NCBI RefSeq assembly: GCF_000143415.4
Contig: NW_003314277.1
Span: forward strand, 614,642-678,641
Reading direction: 5' to 3'
From: Selaginella moellendorffii
Lineage: Eukaryota > Streptophyta > Lycopodiopsida > Selaginellales > Selaginellaceae
Length of the DNA stretch: 64,000 nt
In this document: piece by piece, positions 22,257-33,378 of the stretch
How the letters are laid out: every line of letters begins with the position of its first letter
Numbering within the stretch: position 1 is the stretch's first letter
Notes under the pieces: generated by a model
The model's database searches: none
What the model was told of the DNA's origin: nothing
Seen by the model: only the letters and a program-made list of their open reading frames with translations
Program-made: the position numbers and the translations under genes

Positions 22257-24216
22257 TACCTATGTGTTTCCATAAAACCTGAGCTAATAAATATTATAAT
22301 AAAGTTAACTTTAGTTTTCAACTAAATTTAACTTTCATCTTGAATCAAGATCATGCCCACAACTCAATTTTTTCTAAATTCTCTAATCTCATCTTTGATA
22401 AACACAAATTTCATCTTGATTGAACGGTTTGTAAATTGAGAGCTACTACGTTCCTGAAGTTGCCATCTAACCGTTGGATAGCACATCATGTTTTAAACAG
22501 TATTACTCTGTGAGGTCCCACTAATCACACAAGATGTGGATCTCAATATAAGTTGGACTTTTTTATTTTGTTTGTGGCCCAAGTACACATGGACTCCACA
22601 GACCCTTGATGATGCTATTGTGATCCCCCTGGAGGAGATGCATTTTGCAGTACAAGTTCCATTCTTCCTTCCCTCACCTTGCACTTGGCAAGTCTACCAC
22701 ACTGATGGAGTTTGACCCTCCAGCCAGTTTTGAAATAGAAGAACATAGCAACTGAGATGGGTGTGGTGGTCGTGCTCATGGACGCATTGTAGGCATGGTG
22801 GCAGACCACAGTGTTTTGGGTGCCTGAGGACATTACCACAAATTGTGGGAATCACCATCAAGCTACAATTGCACATGTAGGTGAAAATGTAGAATTGTTC
22901 CTTGTAGATAGTCAGTGTCAAGGGGCTAAAGTGTGTTTGTGACTGAGACCAAGACAAGATTCATATGTTTTTGTTTTTTAGACTAAGTGTAATTAATTAG
23001 TAAAATATTAGCAATAATCTAATAATATAGGACAAGGGAAGAATGTGAGCAAGTGAGTGGTATGATGGAGAGTAACATTGGTGTCATTAACGATGACAAT
23101 ACTGAGGAGGATAAACCTCTAGATGGCTACAACAATTAACATTGGAGCAAGGAGGCTCTAATTCACAGCAGTGGTTCTCCATATTTACTCCTCTTGGTGT
23201 CTTGGAGTTTTGCAACATAGTCTAAAGTTTCAAAGGGTTTCTCTTTTGACATTCATAGATTATAAGAATACTTTTTCTCTATCCTTCACTCTCTTCAGTA
23301 TATGGTATGGAGTTCATTTATTTTCTCTAGTTTTGGTGGATTCTAGCTCAGCAATTTCCTCCATTTACTGCTCTATTGTTTGAAGTTTAGCAATATCTCC
23401 ACAATGTCATATGTGAGGTTGTTAGAACCAATTCAAGTTTCTCGTCTATTTGAATTAGTCACATACAACTTCATAGGGCCATTTCCACAATCCACAATTA
23501 ATATATGGTTGAGCTGTGTGCACTAAATATAACAACAAATTCAGTTGCACAATTACTTATGCAAACAGTAATGTTGTGATATATGGTTGTCCTTAGAGCC
23601 CAGCTTATGAAGTTTTAAAAGTGTTGACATAACATTAAGCTTGCATCAGCTTATCATCTAGAGACAGATGAATTGGTAAAATGACTCAATTGGATGTTCA
23701 AAAAACTGCTTGTGAAGTATATGAATCTGCAATCAAATTGGGATTAATGGTAGTCATTTCTATAATTTGCCTATGTGACCATATCATCATTGATAAAATA
23801 ACAATTAAAGACTCTTGTCAGGGGAGAAAAAAGTATCATTTCCCATTTAAGAGAACCTTAAGTAGATGATATTTTGGAACTATACTTATATATACTTTTT
23901 AATAAGATATACTTTTACCCTTAAAATTGAATTTATAAACCAATTCAGTGTGGAAATAGAAGGAGTAAACTGTGAACTCAGGCATATCCTGGCCCCTAAA
24001 TAAAGGGGTTAAGGAAATAATCTCCTCAGGTTCACATTCAGTAAAAGCGGGGGAAGAGTCGGGTGCAGATGAGTTGGTGTTTCTCTTTGTTTTTTCCCTC
24101 ATTGCATGCAAGATGTCCGATTGTTGGCCAAAAGATGGTAGATCCTTGGTGTACACCCCATCCTCAGTAACTGTGGGATTGACAAAGATTGGAGCCTGTT
24201 CTATTGTCTCAGCAGG
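22257..24216. other. AT-rich region without recognisable gene
   Basis: Two minus-strand open stretches at 22493-22957 are Cys/His-rich (LPPCLQCVHEHDHH) but match nothing I know and lack introns or promoter signals. 23000-23900 has only short frames. Probably old repeat sequence. Confidence 0.4.
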
Positions 24217-25920
24217 CTAGATGCCTCCTGTTTTGTGATCGTCCACGTCCTGACCCACATGCAGTGTGGCCACAGGCTGGATTATGATTGTGGTAAGTGC
24301 AGTGGGGGTCCCTTGAGTCTCCTCAAACAATGCACCAGTTGACAAAACAGTAAAAGAAGTTGCTACCATGTTAGTTTCATCATTGCACTGTTCCAGTGAA
24401 GGTGGCAAGGCAGATGCACCTAGGAGGTTTTGAACTTGTGACTGGATGGTGGAGAAGTTCAGTGTAGTTGTGGTCCAGTCCGCATGAAAGAAATCCACTA
24501 TATTGCACTTGACCACTCTGATTTCTGGTAACAACTCATCTTCGATAAGCTCAGGGAAGAGAATCTTCAAGGCTTGATCAAGCTCAGAGTTGCAGGTGAC
24601 AGCCACTTGAGACAAAAGTGGAAGTAGTGACCTGCCATGAGCATTGAGTAAAGTCGCCTTGTGAATACCATCAGTGATCATTGACTCGCCTTTGGACCAT
24701 GTTGTCATGCAAGTGGCCGTGAGGTGCCATGGCCATCCTAGGATGATAGAGTCCTTCAAATTCCTGGATCCTAGTTGTTGAAAGTTCACAACAAGGAAAT
24801 CTAGCATGGAAACCACTCCTTGCACTGAGATCTTGACATTCTAGCAGATGCCTGCAAGAACCATTGAGTGATTAGCAAATATTTTGAGGATGGTAGCTTT
24901 TTTTCCAGAAACTTCCAAGCCACTAGAGTGTGCCAAATTAAGGGAGATGATGTTGCTTTGGGAGCTAGAATCAAGTAATGCTTGTGCTATCAAGGATTCA
25001 TTACCTATTTGGACACCAAGAATGCTCTGGGGTTATGAATGGTTTGGGTATGTATGTCATGCTAAGGTTCCACAAGGAGGCTTGTGGACTTGGCAAAAGC
25101 CTCCAACTGAGAAGTAAAACTGGATGTGGGTAGTGTGGTAGATACCAAAGCATGAGGTAACTTGCACATCATAAGAGACGGTGAAGTTCCAAAAATTGGC
25201 ATTGGATCTTGCACACCATCAATATTTGGGGCTGGAGGGGAACCTTTCTTGCACCCTCTAGTCACAACAACCACTTGATAGCCATCCTCGGAGATGTAAA
25301 CCATATTGACATGCATAGGTGTCTTCCTACAGCTTAATGAAGGGGTGTCTTTGATCATTTTCTACTCCAATTGTTGTTGATATCTGTATGATGGCCATGG
25401 AAGAGAGGTGTTGTCTACTAGAGGCTATTGCTGAATATGCTGGATAAAAGGTGGCCAAAGTTTTGGATGAAGCTTCTAACATCTCTTCATACTATGTGTT
25501 GAAACATCGCAATGCAAGCAATACTAAGAATGAGGAGGATATCTTGGTCTCTTTGCCTACTATAAGTGGTATGCTCTAAGCTCCTCAAGCAGCTTTTCTT
25601 GCATTTATTGCTACTGCTAGATGATCTCCTTATATCCTGTGAGCTCTGACAACAGCTTCTCGGTTGCCAAAGAACTCTATCATCACTGTGCAAGGCTAGA
25701 GAAGAACGGACCATGGCACCACATGACCCCTCATTTGAGGATGGAGGAAAGCATCCTCTACCATGGAAATCGCAAGCTCTTGGAAAAAATCCTGCTCCAG
25801 AATCTTTGTTGCAACAAATGCCTCACGGCACGTCTGAAACTCTCACTTAAGCGTCTTGCATTGAAAATTTTCCTTGAGGTCATAGATGAATGCAGTGATG
25901 CCATGTGCCACTGATATTAG
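24217..25920 (-). pseudogene. LTR retrotransposon gag and aspartic protease remnant
   Basis: Read right to left. About 25910-25360 gives gag-like helical text in shifting frames (DLKENFQCKTL, EQDFFQELAISMVEDAFLH). 25358-25062 gives a spacer. About 25010-24640 gives a retropepsin-like domain: ESLIAQALLDSSSQSNIISL, SGLEVSGKKA, VVSMLDFLVVNFQQLGS and SIILGWPW. The catalytic triplet is DSS instead of DSG, as in the protease at 12.7 kb. The 202-codon open stretch (24825-24217) has lost its N-terminal half to stops. No reverse transcriptase follows. Confidence 0.65.
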
Positions 25921-26212
25921 CATTAGATAGGCATGTATAACCAGATAGAAATGGAAAGGCTATACAATATAAGTCTTCCATTTTGAAGGAAAAGATCAAG
26001 TTGGCAAAGATGTTGAAGTGCACAATTATAAGGATAAATTACATTAGTGCTGTGGCTATGGAATTTGTTGTTGTGACTAAGTTGTCAAAGGTGCTACCTA
26101 CATTGTTCGAATTTGTGAAAATCCATTTTATATTTGTCTAGATTTTAAGAACAAAGGAAAGGTATATTTAGCTTACAAACATATCTATTATAGTTTTATG
26201 CAAGAACTAAAC
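25921..26212. other. Unassigned flank
   Basis: AT-rich sequence between the protease remnant and the TRIM; no frame or motif recognised. Confidence 0.4.
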
Positions 26213-26869
26213 TATAGCGCATGTGATCATGGGATGAGATTTAGATATACTGTCACTGCGGATTCTTGAATCTTGGGAGATAAATGGGGATAAAATAGAC
26301 ACTAAAGGCTCTTTCATAAAGCAATTACCCCTTTTCCAATTGGCTTAAGAGGAGAGAAATAAAATGTGTTACATATGGTATCAGAATAAGTGGCATAGGT
26401 TGGATTCCCATTGATTGGCTACTTAAAATATAATATACTTTTGAGCAAGGTATATTTCTACCCCTAAAATTGAAGTCATATATATTAGGTATCTATGAGT
26501 ATGTCTTTCATGTTGTAAGACATCAAAAGATGAAGGTATTCACCATGGGATTGCGGTATAAGTGGATGACTAACTGTTTTATATAGAATAATTAGTTTAC
26601 ACAATGAAAGGATTGTATATTCAATATGGAAATGGAGGTGTTAGTTCCCTTTGGCTCAGTAGGGGTTGTTAATCAATAATCAATGAGGACATTGACATTT
26701 CTAAAGGGGGGTGCATGTGATTATGGAATGAGATTTAAATATACTGTCACTATGAATCCTTAGAACTTTGGGGGATAAATAGGGATAAAATAGCCACTAA
26801 AGGCTTTCTCATTAAACAATTGCCCCTTTTCCCAGTTGGTTTAAGAGGAGAGAGATAGGGTGCACTATA
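26213..26869 (+). mobile_element. TRIM (terminal-repeat retrotransposon in miniature)
   Basis: Short direct LTRs at 26213-26373 (161 bp) and about 26706-26869 flank an interior of about 330 bp. TGGTATCAGA (26376-26385), complementary to initiator tRNA-Met, lies two bases inside the left LTR, and the purine run CTAAAGGGGGG (26701-26711) abuts the right one. There is no coding capacity. Total length about 657 bp fits TRIM elements. LTR ends have decayed (left begins TATAGCG where a sister copy has TGTAGCG), so no clean target duplication is left. A solo LTR of the same family is at 63637-63798. Confidence 0.8.
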
Positions 26870-27033
26870 TGAATATAGCACATATAGTTTTTACCTTTTA
26901 TCTTATAGTGATTTATAATAGAATAACCATGAAATAGAACTTAAACCCTCTTTGTGCCACATGCCATGTATTCAAGGACAATAAGAATGAAGGAATGAAG
27001 CCAAACTCCTAAGTATGGAGCCAAGGAATAAAG
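26870..27033 (-). repeat. Decayed fragment of the LARD LTR
   Basis: AGCACATATAGTTTTTACC, then CTTAAACCCTCTTTGTGCCAC aligns to the left end of the 333-1464 LTR (AGCGCACGTGGTTTTGACC, CCTAAACCCTCTTTGTGCCAC). About 25 percent diverged, so this family has been active for long. Confidence 0.7.
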
Positions 27034-28330
27034 TGTAAGTAACTAAATTTTCCATTTTACTTTAGTCACTTAATCACATCTATAACCACTTGCCTCCATA
27101 AGTCTTATTTTGGACTTGGGGACTTGTTAGCTTCGTGAATAATATTTATGCCACTTAGCCTTTGCACTTGATGCTCCACATGTTCGATCCCATGACTGAC
27201 ATCCAAAGGCACCACCGACATATCAACCCATTACACTAAGACCATACCCATTCACTTTTGTCACACCAGTGATCCAAAGACTGGGCCATCCGTTCATGAG
27301 TGATCATCCTAGATTCACTCCTTAGCATCCTTAGGATGCATGCGGACATGGGGAATAGCCTTCCTTAATATCCCTTTTATAATCCCCACCAAGTCCTGTT
27401 CTGTCCATGGTTGTGTTTGCCAACAGTGCCACTGGGTCAAAGTCCATAAGCCCAACCACTAAGTCCCATTGTCCTCTGGGACTTCCCTACCATGTGACTA
27501 TATCCTTGGTCACTACACCAAAGGACTGCTCCTCTTCCTTTCCAGAGTCTAGGACTTTAGGATAACATTTCAAAACACCATGGCCCTATGTGAGGTTCAT
27601 GGGTACTCTCCCTACCTTCTGCCTTTGGGTGCTCTAGCCATGTAGCTAGAGCGAGGTTCTGTTGAGCCATGCCAGGTATTCAAGTAGATAGTGCCACTCA
27701 CGCTTGGACTAGGAGCATTGACTATTCGATCTTCCGGGGGAATTAGAGTTAAATTTTGAACACTTCACTAAGCTACCCCACTTGTTAATCTGTATTCACT
27801 CTAGCCTTGAACTCCTCAATGGATATATCATCACCAAAAACATGGGCATAGCCTTCTTAGGTCACACTAGCCTTTCTTGGCCAAAATAGCTCTATTGGAT
27901 TCTCCCTATTATACTTTTGGAACCCCTTGCAATCCCCCCCTTGGGGCATGATCACTTTGGGCTTTCACCCAATAGCCTGTATTAGTATTTGGGCTTGGAC
28001 TTGGACTTGGACTTGAACTCAAACTCGGATTCGGACTTGATCTCGGTCTCGAACTTGGTCTCAGCCTTGGTCGCGGTCTCAGTCTCAATTCCATCTCAAG
28101 TCCATCTCGAACTTCATCTCAAGTCCATCTCAAACTCATCTCAAGTCCATCTCGGACTCCATCTCAGACTCCATCTCAAGTCCATTTCAGACTCCTTTTC
28201 AAACTTCATCTTGGGTCCATCTGGGACTCTATCTGGGACTCCATCTCGCGTCCATCTCAGACTCCATCTTAGGTCCATCTTAGACTCCATCTTAGGTCCA
28301 TCTTGGACTCCATCTCAGACTCCATTTCGG
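27034..28330 (-). repeat. Partial LTR, relative of the solo LTR at 59910
   Basis: 27034 onward (TAACTAAATTTTCCATTTTA) follows 59910-61100 base by base with substitutions, including the CTGGGCCATCCGT block, the TATACTTTTGGA core and the CCATCTCGGACTCC-type minisatellite. It stops inside the minisatellite at 28330 where another LTR begins. Confidence 0.8.
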
Positions 28331-28795
28331 TGTAAGGAACCAACTCCCTGAGGTGTTGAAGGCTAAAGGATCCCTGAAAGCATGACCAAAATGATAAAGA
28401 GTTTATTGGATGAGACCGAGTCCAAGATCGAGTTCGAGACCGACTCAAAGACCGAGTTCAAGACCGAGTCCGAGATTGAGTTCGAGACCAACTCCAAGAC
28501 CGAGTTCGAGACCGACGGAGTTCGAGACCGAGTCCAAGATCCAAGATCAGGTCTGAGATTGAGTCCGGGATCGAGTTTGAGACCAAGTCTGAGGTCAAGT
28601 CCGAAGTCGAGTCCGAGACCGAGTTCAAATACTAATATAGGTCATGGGGTGAAAGCCTAAAGCGTGTGTCTCCTGGGGTCCTGGGGGGGGGGGGGGGGGG
28701 GGGGCTGTAGGGGGTTCCAAAAGTATAGTAGGGATAGTGAGGTCTAGGAATCAGTTTTGAAAGAACTCTTCAGTGGTGTTTCCAAATAGGAGTCT
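28331..28795 (+). repeat. Partial LTR of the 10652-11804 family
   Basis: Begins TGTAAGGAACCAACTC like the solo LTR at 10652 and keeps its minisatellite, G-run (28683-28703) and TCCAAAAGTATAGTAGGG core, then diverges at about 28795. It starts exactly where the opposite-strand LTR stops, within a shared repeat. Confidence 0.8.
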
Positions 28796-28799
28796 AGTG

Positions 28800-29842
28800 G
28801 TGAGGTTCGGTCGTCCAAGGTTCGATTAAACATTTTAGAAGGAAAATTAGCTCAAACCAATGCCCTGTTGGAGACTCTCATACGCAAGCTAAAGCGTGAC
28901 AAAAAGTGGAAGAAAAAGTGAAAAACTGTAGATGCTGGCAATACAGAAGGCGTGGACCCTTCAGCGGGGACTGAGGCAGAACCGAACAATGTTGAACAAA
29001 CCGAAGTGGAATCAGTCCCTCAAGCAGTTCCCAAGTACAAACCAAAGCCCCCACCGGTCTTCAAGGGAGTGAATGACTATAAGGTGGTAGAAGATTGGTT
29101 TTACGATATGAAGGATTATTTCTGAGCGTTGCGGTTATCGAGCTCGGAGAAGGTCCCATGTGCAAAACCATACTTGGTAGATAATGCCAAACCTTGGTGG
29201 AGAACAACAGAGGCTAACTAAGGACCGGTGGCCACTTGGGAAATGATGAAGATGAGGATCCACACGACATACGTTCCTTCGAATGCTACTTTGCACCTAA
29301 GGGATAAGCTGAGTAAGCTGAAGCAGACCGAAACCATTCAAGAGTATATGAATGGATTTATGGCAAAGATGATATTTATCATGGATACTGGTGATATGGA
29401 TGCATTCCATACTTTTATATCAGGTTTGCAAACCTGGGCTTGAGGTGAGGTGATGTGTTGGAACTTGACCAACTACAAAGAAGCGTTGGATGCAGCTATC
29501 AAGGTGCATTTCAATGATAACCTGCGAAAAGGGAACACGATGGGGTTGGGGTCCATGTTTAGCAAAAGGGCCAAACCAAGGGGGATATATGCCAAAGGGA
29601 AATTCAAGAAGAGTTTCTTTAAGAATGAGTCCTCGGGGTTCCGGAAAGGCAGATCCAATGGCCAACGAGCAAGTATATGGGGGAGTCAAGCAAAAAGGGA
29701 CAAACCCATGGATAAAAAGGTCAAGTTTACTAGTAGTATAGGAAACAATATATACTTTAACTGCAGTGAAGCAAGACACTTTTCGAGGGAATGTCCATAC
29801 CCGAAGAAGGCTAGAGCCAATATGGCCATTAAATCTTGTTGA
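28800..29842 (+). pseudogene. Gypsy-type gag remnant
   Basis: Frame with four stops: LEGKLAQTNALLETLIRKLK (coiled coil), PKPPPVFKGVNDYKVVEDWF, YLVDNAKPWWRTTEA, LRDKLSKLKQTETIQEYMNG (retrotransposon gag domain) and YFNCSEARHFSRECPY, a zinc knuckle missing its first Cys. It follows a partial LTR directly, as in an element with an internal deletion. Confidence 0.8.
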
Positions 29843-29869
29843 TGAAGTGTGCTCCTCAATCTATAACAA

Positions 29870-31075
29870 GTTCTCAAGGTAGACCATGCCTTGTGATGAT
29901 ATTTTTGTAGGTGAATTTTGCTATGTTTTCACTATTGTAGCCTTTATTGGTTAAGTTTCAACCCATATCTTAATGTAGTCAGTAATTATGAGAATGTATT
30001 TGTTTTGCTTGGAACTTGTTGTAAATGGTCCTACAAAGTCAAATCCCCATTGTTAAAATGGTCATAGGATGAAGTTCTTGATTCTACTTTTTTGGCACAT
30101 ACTTAGTTCTTTTACAAATGTCACATTTTTGGCAAACTTTTGCTAAATAATTCCAGAGTGTTACCACAAAAGTTTAGCTTGTAAAATCTTTCGAGCTGTG
30201 ATTTCTTTTGCAAAGTGTTCTTTTGCTTGTTTGCAGTGAGCTTCTTGAAATAAATTTTGAGTTTCTTCAAGTTGTACATGTCTTCATTATATATTATCTC
30301 ATCCTTTCTTATATAGTCTTCTCCCATGATTGAATATGGTTTTGTCCTCAAAATGAATTGTTTGCATTAGTCAGAAGTAGTGTACTTGCTTAATATCTTT
30401 GTTGTTGTCAAGTAGTGGTAGATATTATATATCCAATTTGGTGAAGTATGGACTTGCAAGATGTTGAAGTCAAAGAAGTTATCCATATTGTACTTTTATT
30501 GCCCGTCTGTCATAATATGGCTAAAGTGGTCAGCTTGTTTGTGTTGTTTGCTGGACTTGTAGATGATCTCGAAATTATATTCTTGAAGGAGTAAGAACCA
30601 TCAGGTAATTTTGCTAGTGAGGATGGTTTTGTTGAAAAGGTGTAAAAATGCTTTATGGTTGATAATAATCTTTATTTTGTTGCCAATGAGGTAATGTCAA
30701 AACTTTTGAAGTGCATAAATCATTTCGAGAGCTTCTTTTTTTTTGTGGTGGTGTAATTCATCTCAACTAAATTGAATATTTGACTAGCATATTAGATTGG
30801 TTGATTTTTATGGTCTTCTTGTTGTTGTGAAAGAATCGCTTTGATTGTGTAGTCGAAGGCATTAACTTGAATGTTGAAGTCTTTGCTCTAGTTTGGTTAA
30901 ACAAGTATTGGAGCTCTTGTTAATGAATTCTTGAGTGTGCTGAAAGCTTCTTGACATTCTTGAGTCCATTTATATACTTGATTCTTCTTTAGGAGTTCAC
31001 TGAGTGGTTTGGCGATTAAGTAAGGTTTTTTCTGCTTGTACTTGCATTCTTGCCTTGCCTACAAAACAGTGATAA
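29870..31075 (-). pseudogene. Gypsy pol remnant: RNase H and integrase
   Basis: Right to left: IAKPLSELLKKNQVYKWTQE, EAFSTLKNSLTRAPIL, KKEALEMIYALQKF (RNase H), then KPYSIMGEDYIRKDEIIY, KCDICKRTKYVPKK (Cys pair of the integrase zinc domain) and DFVGPFTTSSKQNKYILIIT (start of the integrase core with its first Asp). It ends near 29870 at TRHGLP-like text. Several stops; a dead fragment in opposite orientation to the gag beside it. Confidence 0.8.
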
Positions 31076-31529
31076 CAAAGATAAGAACATAGGAGAATAG
31101 AAGAAGAGGAAGAAAAATGAGAAGGGAATTCAGCCTTAAACCCCAAAGGTGTGAGTAAAGATAAGCATATGTCACTCTCTCAACTTTACTTTGCACAAAA
31201 AGTCATAAACAAGAGAAAAGATAATTAATTTAACGCAAATGCATACAATAATGAGTGAAGGTTTTTTTCTAACACGTCTAAGTGCTATATATATATTACA
31301 TGATTTTATAATCATTCTTAACTGTTTGTCACCTAGGTCGAGTTTTTCTTCTTTGGATGCTTAAGTTTAGACGTAACTCCATTTTGCCTAAGCTTTCTTC
31401 TTTTGCTTTGTTTAGGATGATACACAAGATAAAACATTTACCTTTTCATCACTCCCTCATAACAAAGTTATTGCCTATCCTCAAGCAGTCAGATTCTCCA
31501 AATCTGGCTCCAAGTTGCTAAGCTTACAA
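31076..31529. other. Intergenic, AT-rich
   Basis: Purine-rich then T-rich sequence with a TATATATATATT stretch; nothing coding seen. Confidence 0.4.
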
Positions 31530-33010
31530 GTTTTCATTTTAATTGTTAAGACGGAGCAAAACTTATACTTAAAGATTATGCAAGTGATGGATGAGGGGTA
31601 GAAAAACCTTGAACTACGACAAATTGAGTAGTGCATTTTGAACTTGAAGAAGTCAAAGGTGAAGAAGCTACTTGTGATTGTGGATATTTGACATGATAAA
31701 GATTGGTTATATTGCATTACAGAGATATGCTTGTGATGGTAGTAAGTTAGTCCCTTTTATCTTTGTTATTCCACTTCAAAATCTTTGTCCTTGCAGGAAA
31801 TGGTAAAGCATTTGAAGAATTGATCTATAACATCGCAAAAAGCAAATTCTCCTTCAACGAATAAACCTTTTGCTTGGAGCAACTCAACACTTGGTATCGT
31901 AATAAGGATAAAAGGCTGGAGATCAAGCTTGAGAATGTTATAAAGGAGAAACTTTATATCACTTAGAGTATTGCGGTTGTTGAGGAGCTACTTCAAGCAT
32001 GGGATATAAAATTCCTTACCAATGCCTACACTAGCATAACACTTTTAGAATATGTCCAAGCTTCCCTTTAAGAGCTTGGGATGGATGGCTTTCTAATGGC
32101 AGCTCAAGCTCTATGGATTTCAAGAATCAACTATGCCAACCATTTTTCTCATGTTGCATGGCATATAGGTATATTGCAAAAAATTGACTTGCTTATTTAA
32201 TCATGGCTTTTTTATAGGTATTTAAATCATTGTCCAAGTGCTCTAGTGTATATAGCAAGTGTTTTTCTCAAGCTTTTAACTGATGGGAAGAAGTTTAGCA
32301 TATATGAGCTAGAGTTCCATTGTCCCATTATGTGGGAACGAGAATTTTGTCCATGCTACTTGGAGTTGTAGAGACAAATGCCATTGTCACCTTTTGAGCT
32401 CGATCTCTATCTTGAGTGTCATCCAAGTTTGACGAGTAAAACTTTCTAGCAGTAACTTATGTTTCTACTTTATTATAAAAGCATTTTTGGAGGGAGTGGA
32501 AATGCTTTAGGACAAGAAGGAAATTCATATTGAGCAAACAAAAGAGGAATAAGTGGAGAAGCTAGCTGAAAACTCTCCTGCCCCATCTCATCCTATTGCA
32601 GTTGCTCATTCCCTAGATTCTACTGTCACTGCTCATCCAGCCTCAGCTACTCGAAATGTACGAAGGTAACTCTATAACAAGGACATCCAAGAGAGTAAGA
32701 ACTTGATTTCTAATGACCTTGCTTATTGTAATTTAGTTGTAGATGTCAAAGAAACTAACCAGCACTATATGCTGACATACAAATGCATTCTTTCCATCCC
32801 TCCCCACTACTATAGAGGATGACTTCCAAGATTTGTCTTCATTGGCATCACACAAATAGGTATGAAAAAAAACATGTATTAACTTTAATATTTCTTAGTT
32901 TTGAACACTATTCAAGTTTGCCCTCTTTCTCCTACAAAGCTCTATTTCGTTAAAGTGGGAATTGTCATTATCCCATTTGTAAAATAAGGTTTCCAAACCT
33001 TTATATAGTA
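31530..33010 (+). pseudogene. Decayed copy 1 of N4/N6 methyltransferase-like gene
   Basis: Sequence matches the reverse complement of 62720-59580 in blocks: KIMQV.., the LKKSKVKKLLVIVDI helix (31640-31690), LKLLTDGKKF and YEPEFHCP-like text (32270-32340), FELDLYLECHPSL (32395-32430), an exon with HIEQTKEE (32520-32560), and the motif IV region reduced to FEHYSSLPSFSY (32900-32940). It has more stops than copy 2. It lacks the solo LTR present in copy 2, so it shows the empty site (near 32675). Confidence 0.6.
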
Positions 33011-33036
33011 TATAAATATAACAAAATTCAACTGCA

Positions 33037-33231
33037 TTGAGGCACATGCCATTTTATTTTAAACAAGGAAATGTCTACTCAATCACTTCTCCTCCCCCTG
33101 CCACTGCTTCACCTCTCTCTTCTCCTTGTCATCGTCGTCCAATTTCTTTCCATCCTTTTAATATTGGCTCAGTTGCTCCGAGTTTAGGTGGAGCCCAAGT
33201 CCCCATTCAATCTTTACTTTCCCCTTATTAA
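33037..33231 (+). other. Pro/Ser-rich open stretch, 64 codons
   Basis: ITSPPPATASPLSSPCHRRP-type low-complexity text after copy 1 of the methyltransferase-like gene. It could be part of that gene's 3' region or chance. Confidence 0.2.
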
Positions 33232-33378
33232 TAAAACAACTTCGTAGACTTCCAATAACATGCTGTAACACTTCTAGTATAATGCAAATCCTCTCAAAGA
33301 ATTGTCTTTTAATATTAATACAATGGCATGGAACCCCATGCCATAATAAGTTACATTTTTAAATAAATACATGCCATC

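Noticed and set aside
22493-22957. Cys/His-rich minus-strand frames as a zinc-finger gene
   Set aside because: Cys and His spacing fits no zinc-binding pattern I know, and there is no start, splice or promoter support.
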